Shown piece by piece: positions 13,997 to 26,000 of a stretch of DNA of 64,000 bases (its first letter is position 1; the number at the start of each line of letters is the position of its first letter). Source of the DNA: Epiperipatus broadwayi (taxonomy: Eukaryota > Onychophora > Udeonychophora > Euonychophora > Peripatidae); the NCBI GenBank assembly GCA_028023455.1, contig JAQFVV010000569.1:248001-312000 (forward strand). Direction: 5' to 3'. The notes beneath the pieces were generated by a model, which was given only the letters and a program-made list of their open reading frames with translations, ran no database searches and was not told where the DNA came from. Position numbers and translations under genes: made by a program.

Positions 13997-14728
13997 ACTG
14001 GCTTTCCCAATCTGGGGCTGATGTTTAATAAACCACATATATCCTGAGCAAATTTTATCAAAATGAAATATTTTTATCTGTTTACATATAGTCATATACT
14101 TTAAATCTTATAAAAGCACTGCCAGAAAGAAATTGCGCATATATATTAAATACGAGAAAGTATAAATAATTTTAAAAACTAATTTTTGTTAAAAAAAAAA
14201 AGTCAAAAGGTTGCAATAAATATGTTTTTTTTGTTGATATATATTATGCTTTTATGTGTATAGGTGCGCACAGCCACATAAGTTTATGATCGAAATGTGG
14301 TACCTTACGATGAGTACCGTTGGGAATTTACTTCAGGGTAATCCTATTTAAGCATTTTAATCAGTCATAAATAAGTTGATGGTATTTATAATTGTGCTGC
14401 AAATATACACGCATAAACCCAGTATCTTTCAAAATATATTTACTTCAATGCAACTTTTTCTAAATAATTTAAATAATTTGCTTGTCATGCCGTGAGTAAA
14501 AATAAAATGTATAAAATAAAATAGAATTCTCGGGGGGGACGGACGTGTAAACGTAAATGGTCCTTAGGTAAGCGATAGTAAACATTTTTCTTTTTGTATA
14601 TAGTCTTTTTGTAAAATTATTAACCGGATGTTTTGTAAATGTCTTCATCAATCGTGTACCATAATTACTAACCCTGAGTAAATTTTTTTTTTTTTTGATC
14701 ATTTTTTTTTTAAGTAACTTTACTGATA
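13997..14728. other. Internal region between the long direct repeats
   Basis: This 732 bp segment has no gag or pol coding sequence. The sequence just after copy A (ACTGGCTTTCCCAATCTGGG) contains a TGG but I cannot match it to a tRNA 3' end. No polypurine tract precedes copy B on the plus strand, where the sequence is T-rich. If this is an LTR element it is non-autonomous. The 101-codon minus frame at 14,469-14,774 is low-complexity Lys-rich sequence and is not supported. Confidence 0.5.
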
Positions 14729-16889
14729 TGTAACGAGCACAGACGTTCGTTACATTTTTTTTTTTTTTAAACATGAAAGTAAATTAAAAAGTTCGCATTT
14801 AAAAATTTTCTTTAAGAATTAAAAATTGAAATTAAATATCATCTTAAACTCGTATATATTAAATCGCACAGATAAAAAAAAATTATTAAAATAAAACTGT
14901 ATTAAAAATAGAAAAGGTATTTTAAAACAAAAACTTAAAAAGATTTAGAGATAAAAATATATCTTTGATTTGGAAAACAGGTTAATTAAAGAGAAATGGA
15001 AATGATGGTTAATTAGTTAAATGTAAACCAGCCTTGGGCATTTAAATGTAAAAACATCGGTCAGAGAGGAAAACAATAGAAACTTTTAGCAAATGAAATA
15101 AATCCATTGGGAAATCGGACCTCAACGAAAAGGATCATCACATCGATGACGTAATGTAAATGCAATCCTTCAAATGAATATAAAAGGACATGGTTGAAAA
15201 TTATTAGGGGATTGATTATTGATTATTACGATGTGACAATATGCATTAGTACGGAGATGCACGGTCAATTCTTTCAGCTGTTAAAGAAAAGAGAAATGAA
15301 CTATCGTTTCCTACATTGAGGACTAATTGAACTAAAAAACCTCCGAATGAATAAATAAAACAACGGCTAAATGGATACCAATCTTTTGAGGACGGCGTGG
15401 GAATTCCCATTCAAACTTACAAACGACAGATAAAGATGAACTGTTTAAAACTGTAAGAACTTTACAATTAATGAACATTAAATTAAAAACTTTTCGTATT
15501 TAAAATAATTGCATTAGTTTCCTATCTGACTAAAGTAGTTAAAATGTTATTTGATGTATTTTTTTTTCTTATTTATGTAAAATCATTTCCATTTATTTAT
15601 TTTTTATTCTTTAAGTTTTTATCATGATTTTTTTGTTTTTCGTTAAATTAATTATATAAATGTTAAACTTAAGTCGGGCGTGAATGGCTGTATAGATTTG
15701 TAAAGTTATATTAGGGGAGGGTAATCTTAGGCTATTTGTTTCGTGGTTAAATTGGGTCAATGGATTGGATATATTGGTATGATTAGTAGATGTAATATTG
15801 ATTCGCTACGGGCAGAATCGCTTCATACGTCGCACATTTCCGTTTGCCTATGGAAGAATTATAAGTCGGATACCACAGTTCCTTTCTATGGAGTTTTTGT
15901 TTTATTGCTCTTCTTTGCAGATAGATGTAATATTCCTATCTCATAAGAGGCAATTTCTTCTCTTAACCTTTTGTGCTGCCGTATTTTATTACATTGAATA
16001 CATCGATATATCAGATGAATTGATGCCAGTTTGACTACGAATTTTAGCCTAAGGTTAAATAGGGATAGAATGTTTATTTTCAAAAGCAAATTTATGTGGT
16101 CTATTCATACTCGATCCTAAATAAAAAATGCAGTAAATTTAAGTTGTTTATAGATGCTTGCATGGATTGGTTATCGATTAAGTATGTTTTGGGTTTTCAT
16201 ATTTGATCAAAATATATAGACATTCGATAAATAATGATACCTTATGGTGAGTATCTAAAATGTATTCATTCGGATGTCTTTTAAGTTATTGGTGACAATG
16301 CAAGTATCTTAGGGTGAATACTATTGGGTTACGTATAAATTTCCCTCCGCAATTGTCAGTAATCAATGATTTTATATTTTGATCATTTATGTTTACTTTG
16401 AAATGTTTTTAACCGTGTAATCTATGTAACCGATCTATAGCAACATATTAAAACAAGCTTTTATAATCCCATCTGTGCGAACTTAATTAAAATGTAAAAT
16501 TAGAATATAATAGTAATTAAATGTAAATTAAAGTCAAAAATCAAAATTAAAATAATGTTAAATGTTAAAATGTAAAACTAATACTAAAATAATTTTAAAT
16601 CTTATATATATATGTGCATAAATAAATGTTTGTATGCTAATTACTGGCAGTGGCTTATTTTATTTATTTTTTAATGTTGAAATCTAATTAGATAAGAGAT
16701 GATATTATTAAGTCTCTGCTACTCCCTGAGCTAGTGACATGGGCTAACGACCGGAACCAAAATATTTAAAAAAAAATTTTTTTTTTTTTGACTTACGTAT
16801 CTGCCTACTTTATAAATTTTTCTAGGTTCAAATGCCTAGATGGCGCCCTGTAGTGCAGTTTACGTGAAGTCTCCTTCTCCAACGTTACA
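14729..16889. repeat. Long direct repeat copy B, LTR-like (2,161 bp)
   Basis: This is the second copy of the 2.2 kb repeat. It starts TGTAACGAGCACAGACG and ends CCAACGTTACA. Scattered substitutions, a 22 bp difference near 15,256 and homopolymer-length changes separate it from copy A; I estimate 97-98 % identity by eye. Its last ~25 bp differ more from copy A than the rest. The right flank is (AT)n followed at once by the continuation of the Penelope-like element, so the pair sits inside that element. Confidence 0.7.
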
Positions 16890-16899
16890 ATATATATAT

Positions 16900-17700
16900 A
16901 TAAGAAGCCAAATAATAATCAAGGATAGTTACATTTTTATAGTAAACACCCTAAGCTCTTACTATCTCCTGCAGTCAATTTTTAAGAATTGAAAGAATTT
17001 TCCATGATGCGAGATTACTTCAACAAAATAACAATGGTTTTATAATAAATTTATCAACTTCTAGATAGGGTAGTGATTAAATTTTTAGGAATTAACAAGA
17101 AGAAACTTCTGATTAATAGAAGAAATAGTCAATTGAATGTATGCCACTGGTTTTTAAATTTAATGATGATTTACCTAATCCTAACTGAATTTTAGAAAAA
17201 CATTTTAATATATTAAATTCTACAAATTTAAGAGATCTTTTTCCCTGTTTACCTAAAGTTGTATTTCATACACATATGACATTTCAAAGATAGATCCATA
17301 AAAACAGTTTTAGTAGTAATTTTGGGTCATAAAAGGGATCCTTTTTATGTTAGGATAAAAGATGTCTAACATGAAAACATATTATTGTAATGAAAGTGGT
17401 TCATGGAAATGTCAGTCATGATTTTAAATGGTATTTCCCTAACAGTGTCAATTGTAAAAGTATAAAATTCATGTTTAATAGAATGTAATATGTGCTTGAG
17501 TTGTTACATAGGTGAGTCAGCAAACAGCCTGCATATTAAAACAACTAACCATAGGTTGACGTTTTACATAAAAATGAAAATAGACCAGTTCCTAAACATT
17601 TTAAATTGCCTAATAACTCGATTTATGATTTAAGAGTGGTTATTTTGGAAGATAATTTTTTTTCTATGCGAGAGAAAAGCAGAAGAAAGGATTTTTAGTT
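16900..17700 (+). pseudogene. Penelope-like element, RT-thumb to GIY-YIG endonuclease part (decayed)
   Basis: This is the C-terminal continuation of the element broken at 9,757. In order: QFLRIERIFHDARLL near 16,975-17,020; LPLVFKFNDDLPN near 17,140-17,185; the conserved VVFHTHM-like linker near 17,260; then an endonuclease remnant LIECNMCLSCYIGES near 17,475-17,530, followed by a conserved NHR. The last piece is PVPKHFKLPNNSIYDLRVVILE near 17,585-17,655. GIY-YIG nucleases of this type open the target for PLE integration. CYIGES corresponds to the YIG half of the family signature. Several stops and frameshifts make it non-functional. Confidence 0.85.
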
Positions 17701-18560
17701 TTAAATTTAAGACTTTACATCCTCATCATATGAATATGAATATAAGTACTATCAGATTCATGAATTACCTAATTTTCTAGGAATTTATTTATTTATTTTT
17801 CTTTTTTAGAAAACTGCTTTTAGTATCCTATTTATTGATGCTTTATTATAAATTTTTTTTAATTTTATATATGGACAATAAAATGTGTTTAGTGATTTTT
17901 TATATATAATAGTATTTGTATGGTTTTATTATGTGTAATAATATGTGGATTGTTTTAGTTTTTTCAAAAAAAAATTTTTGAAGAAGTTTCTTTGTAATTT
18001 TTTTACAAGGTTTTTGTGTAGAGTCATTTATATTGTACGTACATGTATTAGAGTAATTTTTAACTTGTGTTTGTAATGCAATTTTTTATTTGTGTTTGTA
18101 ATTTTTTTTTATCTTTGCAGGTTTCTTAAAGATTTATATGTAATCACTGTTTTTTTTTTGTTGTTTTAAAACAAAAGGATGACATATTTCTATATTGGAC
18201 TATGTCCATCATCAAATATGAGTATTGAATGTCTTTAGAAAAAAATAACTTTTAATTAAATATTCCAAATACATTCAACTTTTAGTAATAACACATCAAA
18301 CAGGTTATTATTTGCACAATGTTTCTATGCGTTATTACTAACAGTTGAATGTATTTGGAATATTTAAATAAAAGTTACATTTTTTAAAAGACATTCAATA
18401 TTCATATTAGATAATGGAAATAGTCCACTATGAAAATATAACTAGAACACCATCATCACAAACCTTCAAGAAAATAATATGGATGACATATTTATCAGTT
18501 AGTTGATTGATAAAAAATTTATATAAAGAATGTGTTATAAGAGATTTTATAAGGAATGCT
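17690..18560. repeat. Right terminal inverted repeat of the Penelope-like element
   Basis: It matches the reverse complement of 5,630-6,275. The arm is interrupted by a 291 bp insertion at 18,190-18,480; homology resumes after it (TTGATTGATAA, TATAAAGAATG, TTATAAGAG). With the left arm, this delimits a PLE spanning about 5.63-18.56 kb including its insertions. Confidence 0.7.
18190..18480. mobile_element. 291 bp inverted-repeat element with 13 bp flanking duplication
   Basis: The 13 bp string GGATGACATATTT occurs at 18,177-18,189 and again at 18,481-18,493, flanking this insert. Inside are two arms of about 100 bp in inverted orientation (about 18,190-18,290 and 18,335-18,440; ATTCCAAATACATTCAAC versus its complement), then a ~40 bp tail. 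It has no coding sequence. A partial second copy lies at 51,340-51,490. It is a non-autonomous element, a MITE or short retroposon; a 13 bp duplication is long for most DNA transposons. Confidence 0.75.
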
Positions 18561-18746
18561 ATTTGAAAAAAAGATTTATGAAGAAAGAATTTTAACTTAT
18601 AGGAATTAATTTTGTTGACTGATATGTGTCTGTAACGTTTTAAGGTTTAAATTCTGGAAATGGCTTTTGCTGTGCTGTCTGATAAAAACCAGACTGCCAT
18701 GAGATATAAAAGCACTTTTATAGAGAAGTAATTGTGTTTTTTATTA

Positions 18747-18750
<4 letters not shown>

Positions 18751-18799
<49 letters not shown>
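18751..18799. repeat. (TA)n microsatellite
   Basis: An uninterrupted TA dinucleotide run of about 49 bp. Confidence 0.95.
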
Positions 18800-18800
<1 letters not shown>

Positions 18801-19020
18801 AAACAGTCAATGTATAGGCACATTGAGCTAATATATGGTATGGCTGAAGATCTATCAGCCCCATATAGCTATTTCAGTTGGATAGCTGGGTTTGAAGACA
18901 TCTAGGTGTCTGAAAATTTCAGATTTTCCACTCAATAGATAACTTTTAGATAGGTGCTTGGCTTTTGGTTGGTATTTTTAGATCTAGTGTCTGAACCTAC
19001 CCTAGCACCTTTCTGAGGAG
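18800..19020 (-). repeat. Diverged relative of the 395 bp satellite monomer
   Basis: Compared with the inverted strand of the array at 57.9-64 kb, this stretch shares CCCATATAGCTAT, TGAAGACAT, GTGTCT and AGATCTAGTGTCT-like blocks in the same order and similar spacing. It appears once only. Read together with the 49.4 and 49.85 kb copies, it shows that the satellite monomer comes from a dispersed repeat. Confidence 0.6.
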
Positions 19021-19715
19021 AGACAAAACACAAAACCATGGTTAGGGGATTGGGGGGGGGGGTTACTGACAGAGATATTTTAAGTGCTGACTTTGGACAA
19101 GCATTTATTACAAAACTTGTTGAGGAATTGGCAATCCTCATTGTTTAGAAATTACAAGCTTAAGAGAATAGGGTCATGTGATGTATGACTTATTTTGACT
19201 ATAAGTAATGGTAGTAACTAAAAGATATACTTTTCTATTATAGATGAGCAAATGTTTAACATTTTCAATTCTTTGCTTTTCCTCCTTTTTAAATAATTAT
19301 AACTTTTGGATTTCCAGTGGCTTGGAATTACAACTTTGGCACATGAATTTAAGTTATTAAGGATTCATGGCACTTTAAATAATAAATTTTAAAATTTGTT
19401 ACTTCTAACTAGTTCTACAGTTGAGAAAATTTGCAATTTCTTTGTCTTTTGCATGTCTGTTTTTGCTAGAAGTTTAGTTGATCTTGTAGTTTAGTAGAAG
19501 TCATTGAGAATGTGTGGGTGGAGCTTTTTATACTATTACTCACTCTTTTTGATTAACAGAAAATTTTTTTTATAACTTTCTTTTAATTTTCCTTACAGTT
19601 AAAGTTTAATTTAGTATATATGGAAGATAACTAAAAATAAAAATTCATTTACATATATTTCACATATTTTAATCAACACATCCTATGTGAGATAATTATT
19701 TTTAAAAGAATAAAG

Positions 19716-19932
19716 GATACTTTAGTATTTTTCTTGCTATGATGTATTACCCCAAAGACATACTACTCTGATCTTCCAATCTTTAAGATAACATCTCTTA
19801 ATGATTTGTGGACAAAATTAATCACTAAAATTTGTCCATAGAACATGTGAAGACATTACGTTAAAGATCGACAGATTAGAGTAGTATGTCTTCAGGATAA
19901 TATGTCATAGCAAAAAAAATAGTAAAAAGGCC
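19716..19932. mobile_element. Fold-back (palindromic) element, ~217 bp
   Basis: The left half (from TACTTTAGTATTTTTCTTGC) is the imperfect reverse complement of the right half (ending TTTTTACT-like). Best blocks are GACATACTACTCT/AGAGTAGTATGTC and TTGCTATGA/TCATAGCAA. Pairing runs almost to the centre. No ORF. It is probably a MITE or a fold-back element. Confidence 0.7.
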
Positions 19933-21640
19933 ATCTCATAGCAAGAAAAATATTGTATGGCACCATCTTTGTTGTTCCTCAAAAAAAAATTATATGTGCC
20001 AAAAAATACATAAATTAATAATAATTTACTAAAATTATTATAAATTCAAATTGACTACAAATTAATTGCAGGGAAATTTATAAAAAAATATTAGTAATCT
20101 TAAAATTAAACAGACAATAAAGAACACTGTTCCTGATATAGTGCGAATCTGTCATATAGTGGAAGTTTTAGATGTAAAAAGCATCTTAATTAAAACGTAC
20201 TATATAAAATTATGAAATTGAAAGTGTGTACTTTTTTTTTAACTGAAAATAAGGATTAAGGAAAATAGAAAAAAAGACAAAGAACCAAAAGAAGCAAAAT
20301 AAAAAATAACCTAAAAACATCTTAAAAGGTAGTATATAAAATTATGAATTTTTTTTTTATTGAAAAAAAAAAAATTATAAAGAAAATGTAAAAAAGCAAG
20401 CATTAAATATATATGGAAATGCATACAATTTTTACCACTACAAAATAAAAAATAACTTGTAATGGTGACATATAAAAATGTCTTAAAAGGTACTATATTT
20501 AATTATTAAAAAACAAAATGAAAATTACTTACAAATAGTGGCGGTGGAAAATTACTATAATATCATCAAAGCGACAGTTACAAATTCACTCTATAATACT
20601 AATATAATGTCAATATTAAATATGAAATGTATGAAAATATTCTCAATATGATCAAAAAAAGTCACTATGTTGATGCCGATAGCAAAACCACAAAAGATTG
20701 AGAAATGATAAAATTTCACATAGATCTCTTGACTTTTTAAATCTTGCGGGTCACCACGATCAAAAAATCATCGTATTCATGTGTCTTTGTTGCCATGACA
20801 TCATTCATCTAATCTTCGATGAAATTTTACTGGCAGAAAATATGTTTAGTGTAATACATCATATTTTAAAAAATACTAATGTACTGAATAAAGTTATTAT
20901 GGCAAAAATGAAATAAAATATGATACAAAATATAGTTAAAATATTAATAGTCTTTGTAAGTATGTCGAATAAATAAGCTAGTCAAATAAGTTAAATATTC
21001 AGTATCAATTAATTTAATATTTTTATTAAGTCATGATAATAAAAAATGATGTCTAATATTATAAAATAAAAAATTGTAAACTAAAAATTAATAAATGTAA
21101 GCACACTTACAAACATGAATACCGAAGTTATTTCAATTGAAAATTAATAACACTTTTAAATTGTAATAAACTAATTTTCTGTCTTTTTAATTAACTAATC
21201 CAGCTTTATCTTTATTTATTTACTCTCAATAATATTAGCTTAAAAATATATTGTTGTGGATAGTTAATCTAAACAAAATGTTTTATTATAAATATGAATC
21301 AACACTAATATCTGACATTAAAATTTCAGCTCTAATTACTATTGCTACTTATTTAAAGATTAAAATTTGAGTCATGTAAGAATTATATTAAAACAATCAT
21401 AATTTTTAATACCAATTTCTTACTCAATAGAAAACATGTTTGGGTTAAACACTTAAAATTATTTCTACCATAGACAAGTTTCATTTAATATAGTAGTATA
21501 ATAAAATGGACTTCAACTTTGTTCTGAAAATTACAAAACGCTTTAAATAATTGTATAATTTAAATTGGCATATACCTGTAAAATTTTTCTAAAGTTAACT
21601 TACAACAAGATTAAGTTATTAAAATATTCCTTTATAAATT
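19933..21640. other. AT-rich DNA, no gene
   Basis: Three degenerate copies of a CATCTTAAAAGGTAGTATAT-like motif occur near 20,183, 20,318 and 20,492. The 72-codon plus frame at 20,698-20,916 shows no domain, and I regard it as chance. Nothing else is seen. Confidence 0.55.
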
Positions 21641-21648
21641 TTATATAT

Positions 21649-22621
21649 ATACACATGTGTCTCGTTTTACGCGGATTTATTTAATGCGATTTTTAAGTTA
21701 TGTGATTCATGTTTCTTCAGAAGTCGAATTCTGATAATGCGCTATTACTTTAAATAATAAATTTTGTGCACTTATGTCATATTGAAAGTAATAGCACATT
21801 ATTGGAATTCGACTTTCATCTTAGTAATTTCAATATTTTCAGTGCTTTATAATAGTAAGATTTTATGCAATGATGAAATTAAAATCATGATTTCCACATT
21901 AAATTTTACAAGATTATAATGTAAATTTGTTCAAACATTGTGTGTGTTAATTTTGCATTTTAAATCACACTCTGTTTTTGCTTTTTAAAAAAGAATGTAA
22001 TCAATTATTAATCATTTACTGTCCGCAAATTTATTTTTAATTATTTTCTTATTAATGACACTAATCACAAACGTGCTCTTAAATTCCAGTGAGAGCTAAA
22101 TGCTTGTATGTCTGGATATCACGAGCTTCATAAACAATTAATAAAATCATCATCTCAAAGATTAATTACTAATTACATTGTCACCAGAAAACTATTAGCA
22201 CAACATGAGAGTGAAGTTGGCACTAGTTGTATTTCCTCTTGTGAAGAATTTGATTTTTTTCCAGTTTGCAAATGAACCTGTTTATCGGCAAGTAGCGATA
22301 GTAATTAAAACGTGTATAAAAATGTCAATTACTCTACTGTAAATTATGCATAAAAATATATTGTTTTGAATAAAATTAAATATTATAGTTAAAAAAGTTT
22401 GTCTTGTATCAATTTTTTATTAGTCATATTTTATTTCCTTATTTTTTTTTTTGCGTGAATTTTAAAGTAATTTTATGTTGGTGCTTTGCTTTTATGTGAT
22501 TTTTGAAAAATCATAGGCTGTATTCCCCCTTTTTCAAGGTAAGTTACATCTATTTTAGTGCGATTTCTTTTGCACATGTTTACTGAGGAACCTATCTATC
22601 ATGTAAAATGAGACCCAGGTG
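21649..22621. mobile_element. Possible degraded DNA transposon with terminal inverted repeats
   Basis: The left end ACACATGTGTCTCGTTTTAC and the right end, the complement of GTAAAATGAGACCCAGGTGT, match at about 17 of 20 positions. Such CTCGTTTTAC ends resemble pogo/Tigger-type elements, an association from general knowledge only. No transposase is recognisable inside. A nested palindrome occupies 21,718-21,816: two 35 bp arms around GAAGTCGAATTCTGATAAT and a 29 bp loop. Confidence 0.4.
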
Positions 22622-22746
22622 TACTTAAATATATTAAATGGCTGAAAATCTAGCTTCCTTCACAAAGCCAAAAGTTACAATATATAATAAAATAACTAAT
22701 CTCTCTTCTCTCTCTGTATTTTTGATTCAAACAATGACATTAACAA

Positions 22747-23034
<288 letters not shown>

Positions 23035-23089
23035 AACTCTATATAAACACTTTTATCTAGTATAAGTGGTTCTCTACTTTTGAACATAT

Positions 23090-26000
23090 TACTTTCATAA
23101 AACTTCCTATTTCATACACCTTTTATACTTTCACTTTTTAGCATTATATATGAAAAACACACATAATTTCATATAATAACTCTCCCTTTCTTATGATTTA
23201 TATTCACTAGTTCCTCAATACCTCTGTGACATTAATCACATCCATTTTTGATATCACAGGTTAAGTCTTGAGGAAAGGACATTTTGAGTTACTTCATGTG
23301 TCATGAAGATTGTATCCTGTCTGTTTGTGTTAGAACATGCCCTATCATTTTCTGTTTTGATAAAAAAATAGTCCTTATTAATTCATTAACTTGAGTATCA
23401 AATGAAAAAAAAACACCAGTATTTATACTGACAAAAAAAATTCAAGGTCTCATAATCTCCATATGATCATGGTGAACATGGAGACTCTTTTGTTTCATAG
23501 ATTGTTTGTGTAATAAAGGTGATCAACAATATGTATAATCATGATAATCAAAACCAAAATTAAGAAATATTTCCAAATTCATACACCATCAAGTTAATCT
23601 TCATTATGCTTTTAAACTTTTTTAATATTATTTGTCCAGATTGTGTACACATATAATTATGTTGCATGTGTATATATACAGTAATTAAACTCATTTTTTT
23701 CTCAATTGAAATAAAACTATTTAAGATAAAAATTACTTTCAAAGTATGAAAATGTATTATATATTAAGAATTCTTTAAACCCTTTTTAGAAAATAGAAAT
23801 ATTTAGCGCTAATATAAATATATTGATGATGAAATTATCAAGAAATATTTAGCACTAATATATATATATATATTCAGATTAGTGATCAAAGTATTTTAAA
23901 AAAAAATAAAGAAGTTTGTTGATCTTGTTTGGTTTTTCTTTTACATAATAAATGGATAATGGGAGATCTTGAAAATATAAGTTTAAATTGATAACAATTG
24001 CAAACTAAAGCTTTTTAAATAGTATTCTTTACTGCTAATTTCAGCCTCAAAATACTAAATTTGTTGTAATCAAATTCAAGAAAAACATATAGGCAAATAA
24101 ATAAATTTTGGAACCAATTCAGTATGATATAAAAGTTTACTTAAATAAGATCAGTATTATTATTTTACATATTTTATTTCTGTTACTGCAATCATCATAG
24201 TAACATTATTGCATATAATTCAATGTTTTTATGTCATGTATATTTGTTTATAAAGTAATAAAAAATATTATTATCAATATATATATATGTATGTAATTTA
24301 TTTGTAATTATAAAGTGAATAAATGTTGTAATATCAATTCTGTATTTTGGTTTACAAATAATAGGAAAAACCATATTGAATTTAGATTTCATTTCCATGT
24401 ATTCATTTTTCTCCAAACTCACATTACAAACTGGGAAAAAACTGTTCTGAAATAACATTTGCATTCAAATTTATTTGAGTAATTTGCAATAGTTTTTATG
24501 ACACCCATAACGTCAGAAAAAGATAATATAAATAGCCAGAAGGGACTGTAAGAGAGAGCTATCACCTTTTTGTCATTGCCCATAACAGATGTGTACTTCT
24601 ATGTTCTTTTAAATAAAAGTTCTTCAATATTTTTTTTTTAACTGTTAAACTATAAAAATATGGACGAATAGAAAAATTATCTGCCCATTCATTCATTTGA
24701 ATGGCAGTTTGTGAAAGAGTTCCAAAGAAGACGGCAACAAAATGTGAGAAGGGAAACCTATAAAAAAAAAAAAAACAAGTATAAAATCGTCTATTTTTAA
24801 AACAAAGAGATTCCAGGTTTAAAAATCGGAGTATAATTATCGTTGCATTGGATGAATACCATGTTACAAGATAGGAAAACATTCAGGATCAACTGGATTA
24901 ATTTATACCATGGAAAGGCTAGTTAAATTGCACTCTTTAAAAAGAAAAAGAAAGAAAAGGAGCTGCTATTAAAATTCACGGGATTATTCTATCTGAACAT
25001 TATTGCCAGTGAAAAGAAACATTTGAAGTTCAACTTATCTTTTCTTTGAAATAAACTTGTATCTCTACATCATAGGACTGAAGATAAATAAATTGCCATT
25101 GAATAATGAAAGTGGACAAACTTTTACTTTGGGTATGATTTTTTTTTATGCATATGTGTGAATATTTTATATATATTTTGCAAAAGAATAATTTACGTTT
25201 CATTTTATATCATAGATAGTGTATATTTAGATTTAATATGGTTTATAAAATAAAGGGCTCAGAGAGATTCATTTATAGATTATCTAAACTCTTATGTTAA
25301 TGTGACCGATGTTTTTTTTTATTCAGTTTGAATTTTGTATGTTTTAAATTTTAACTTGGAATATCGGACAGAAAAGGGAGTTTAAATATAGAGCTTTATT
25401 TTACATTTGTTTAATTATTATGCTAATAAACAAATAAACATGCATTTCATTTAATTGCATATATTTGATGTCTGTTATCTAGAAGGTTTCTCATTAAAAT
25501 ATTCAAAATCTCTCCTTCCATTCATTTTTTATTATATACGTGTCATTATTGTTTTCGCAACATATTTTAGTTACCCACAGATATTTTATCTTTTTTTTTC
25601 CCATCAATCAGAAATATAAATTAATTTCCTATTGTATTTTGTTGTTAATTTTACCAATTTTCTTTTATATAATCCAATAAATTGAGTTGATTTAAATCCC
25701 AAGACTCCGTTAATTATTTTATATGGATTACGTCAGGTAACTTCACTATGTAAATTTGGTGCAAGATTAACTCAGCTTGGTAAGTTGGCTAGAATATAAA
25801 ATATGGTATGTTTTGCATATTAGCATTTTTTTTTATTCCAATATAAATTTTATATTTATTTCTGCATTCAAATATTATATATATTTTATTTTAGTTAATA
25901 TTACAAGTAATATCTTAGCTTAGAATCGATCCTTTCTATGCTTGCCAAATCCCGTCGTAAAAATCTAAATAGATTGTACTTTATCTTTGGTTCAGAATAA

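Noticed and set aside
14469-14774. 101-codon minus-strand frame
   Set aside because: Lys-rich low-complexity translation of T-runs that crosses the boundary between interior and repeat copy B.
17720-17740. Hammerhead ribozyme core in the PLE terminus
   Set aside because: TGATGAG is present on the minus strand but the preceding C and a matching GAAA segment with stems were not found.
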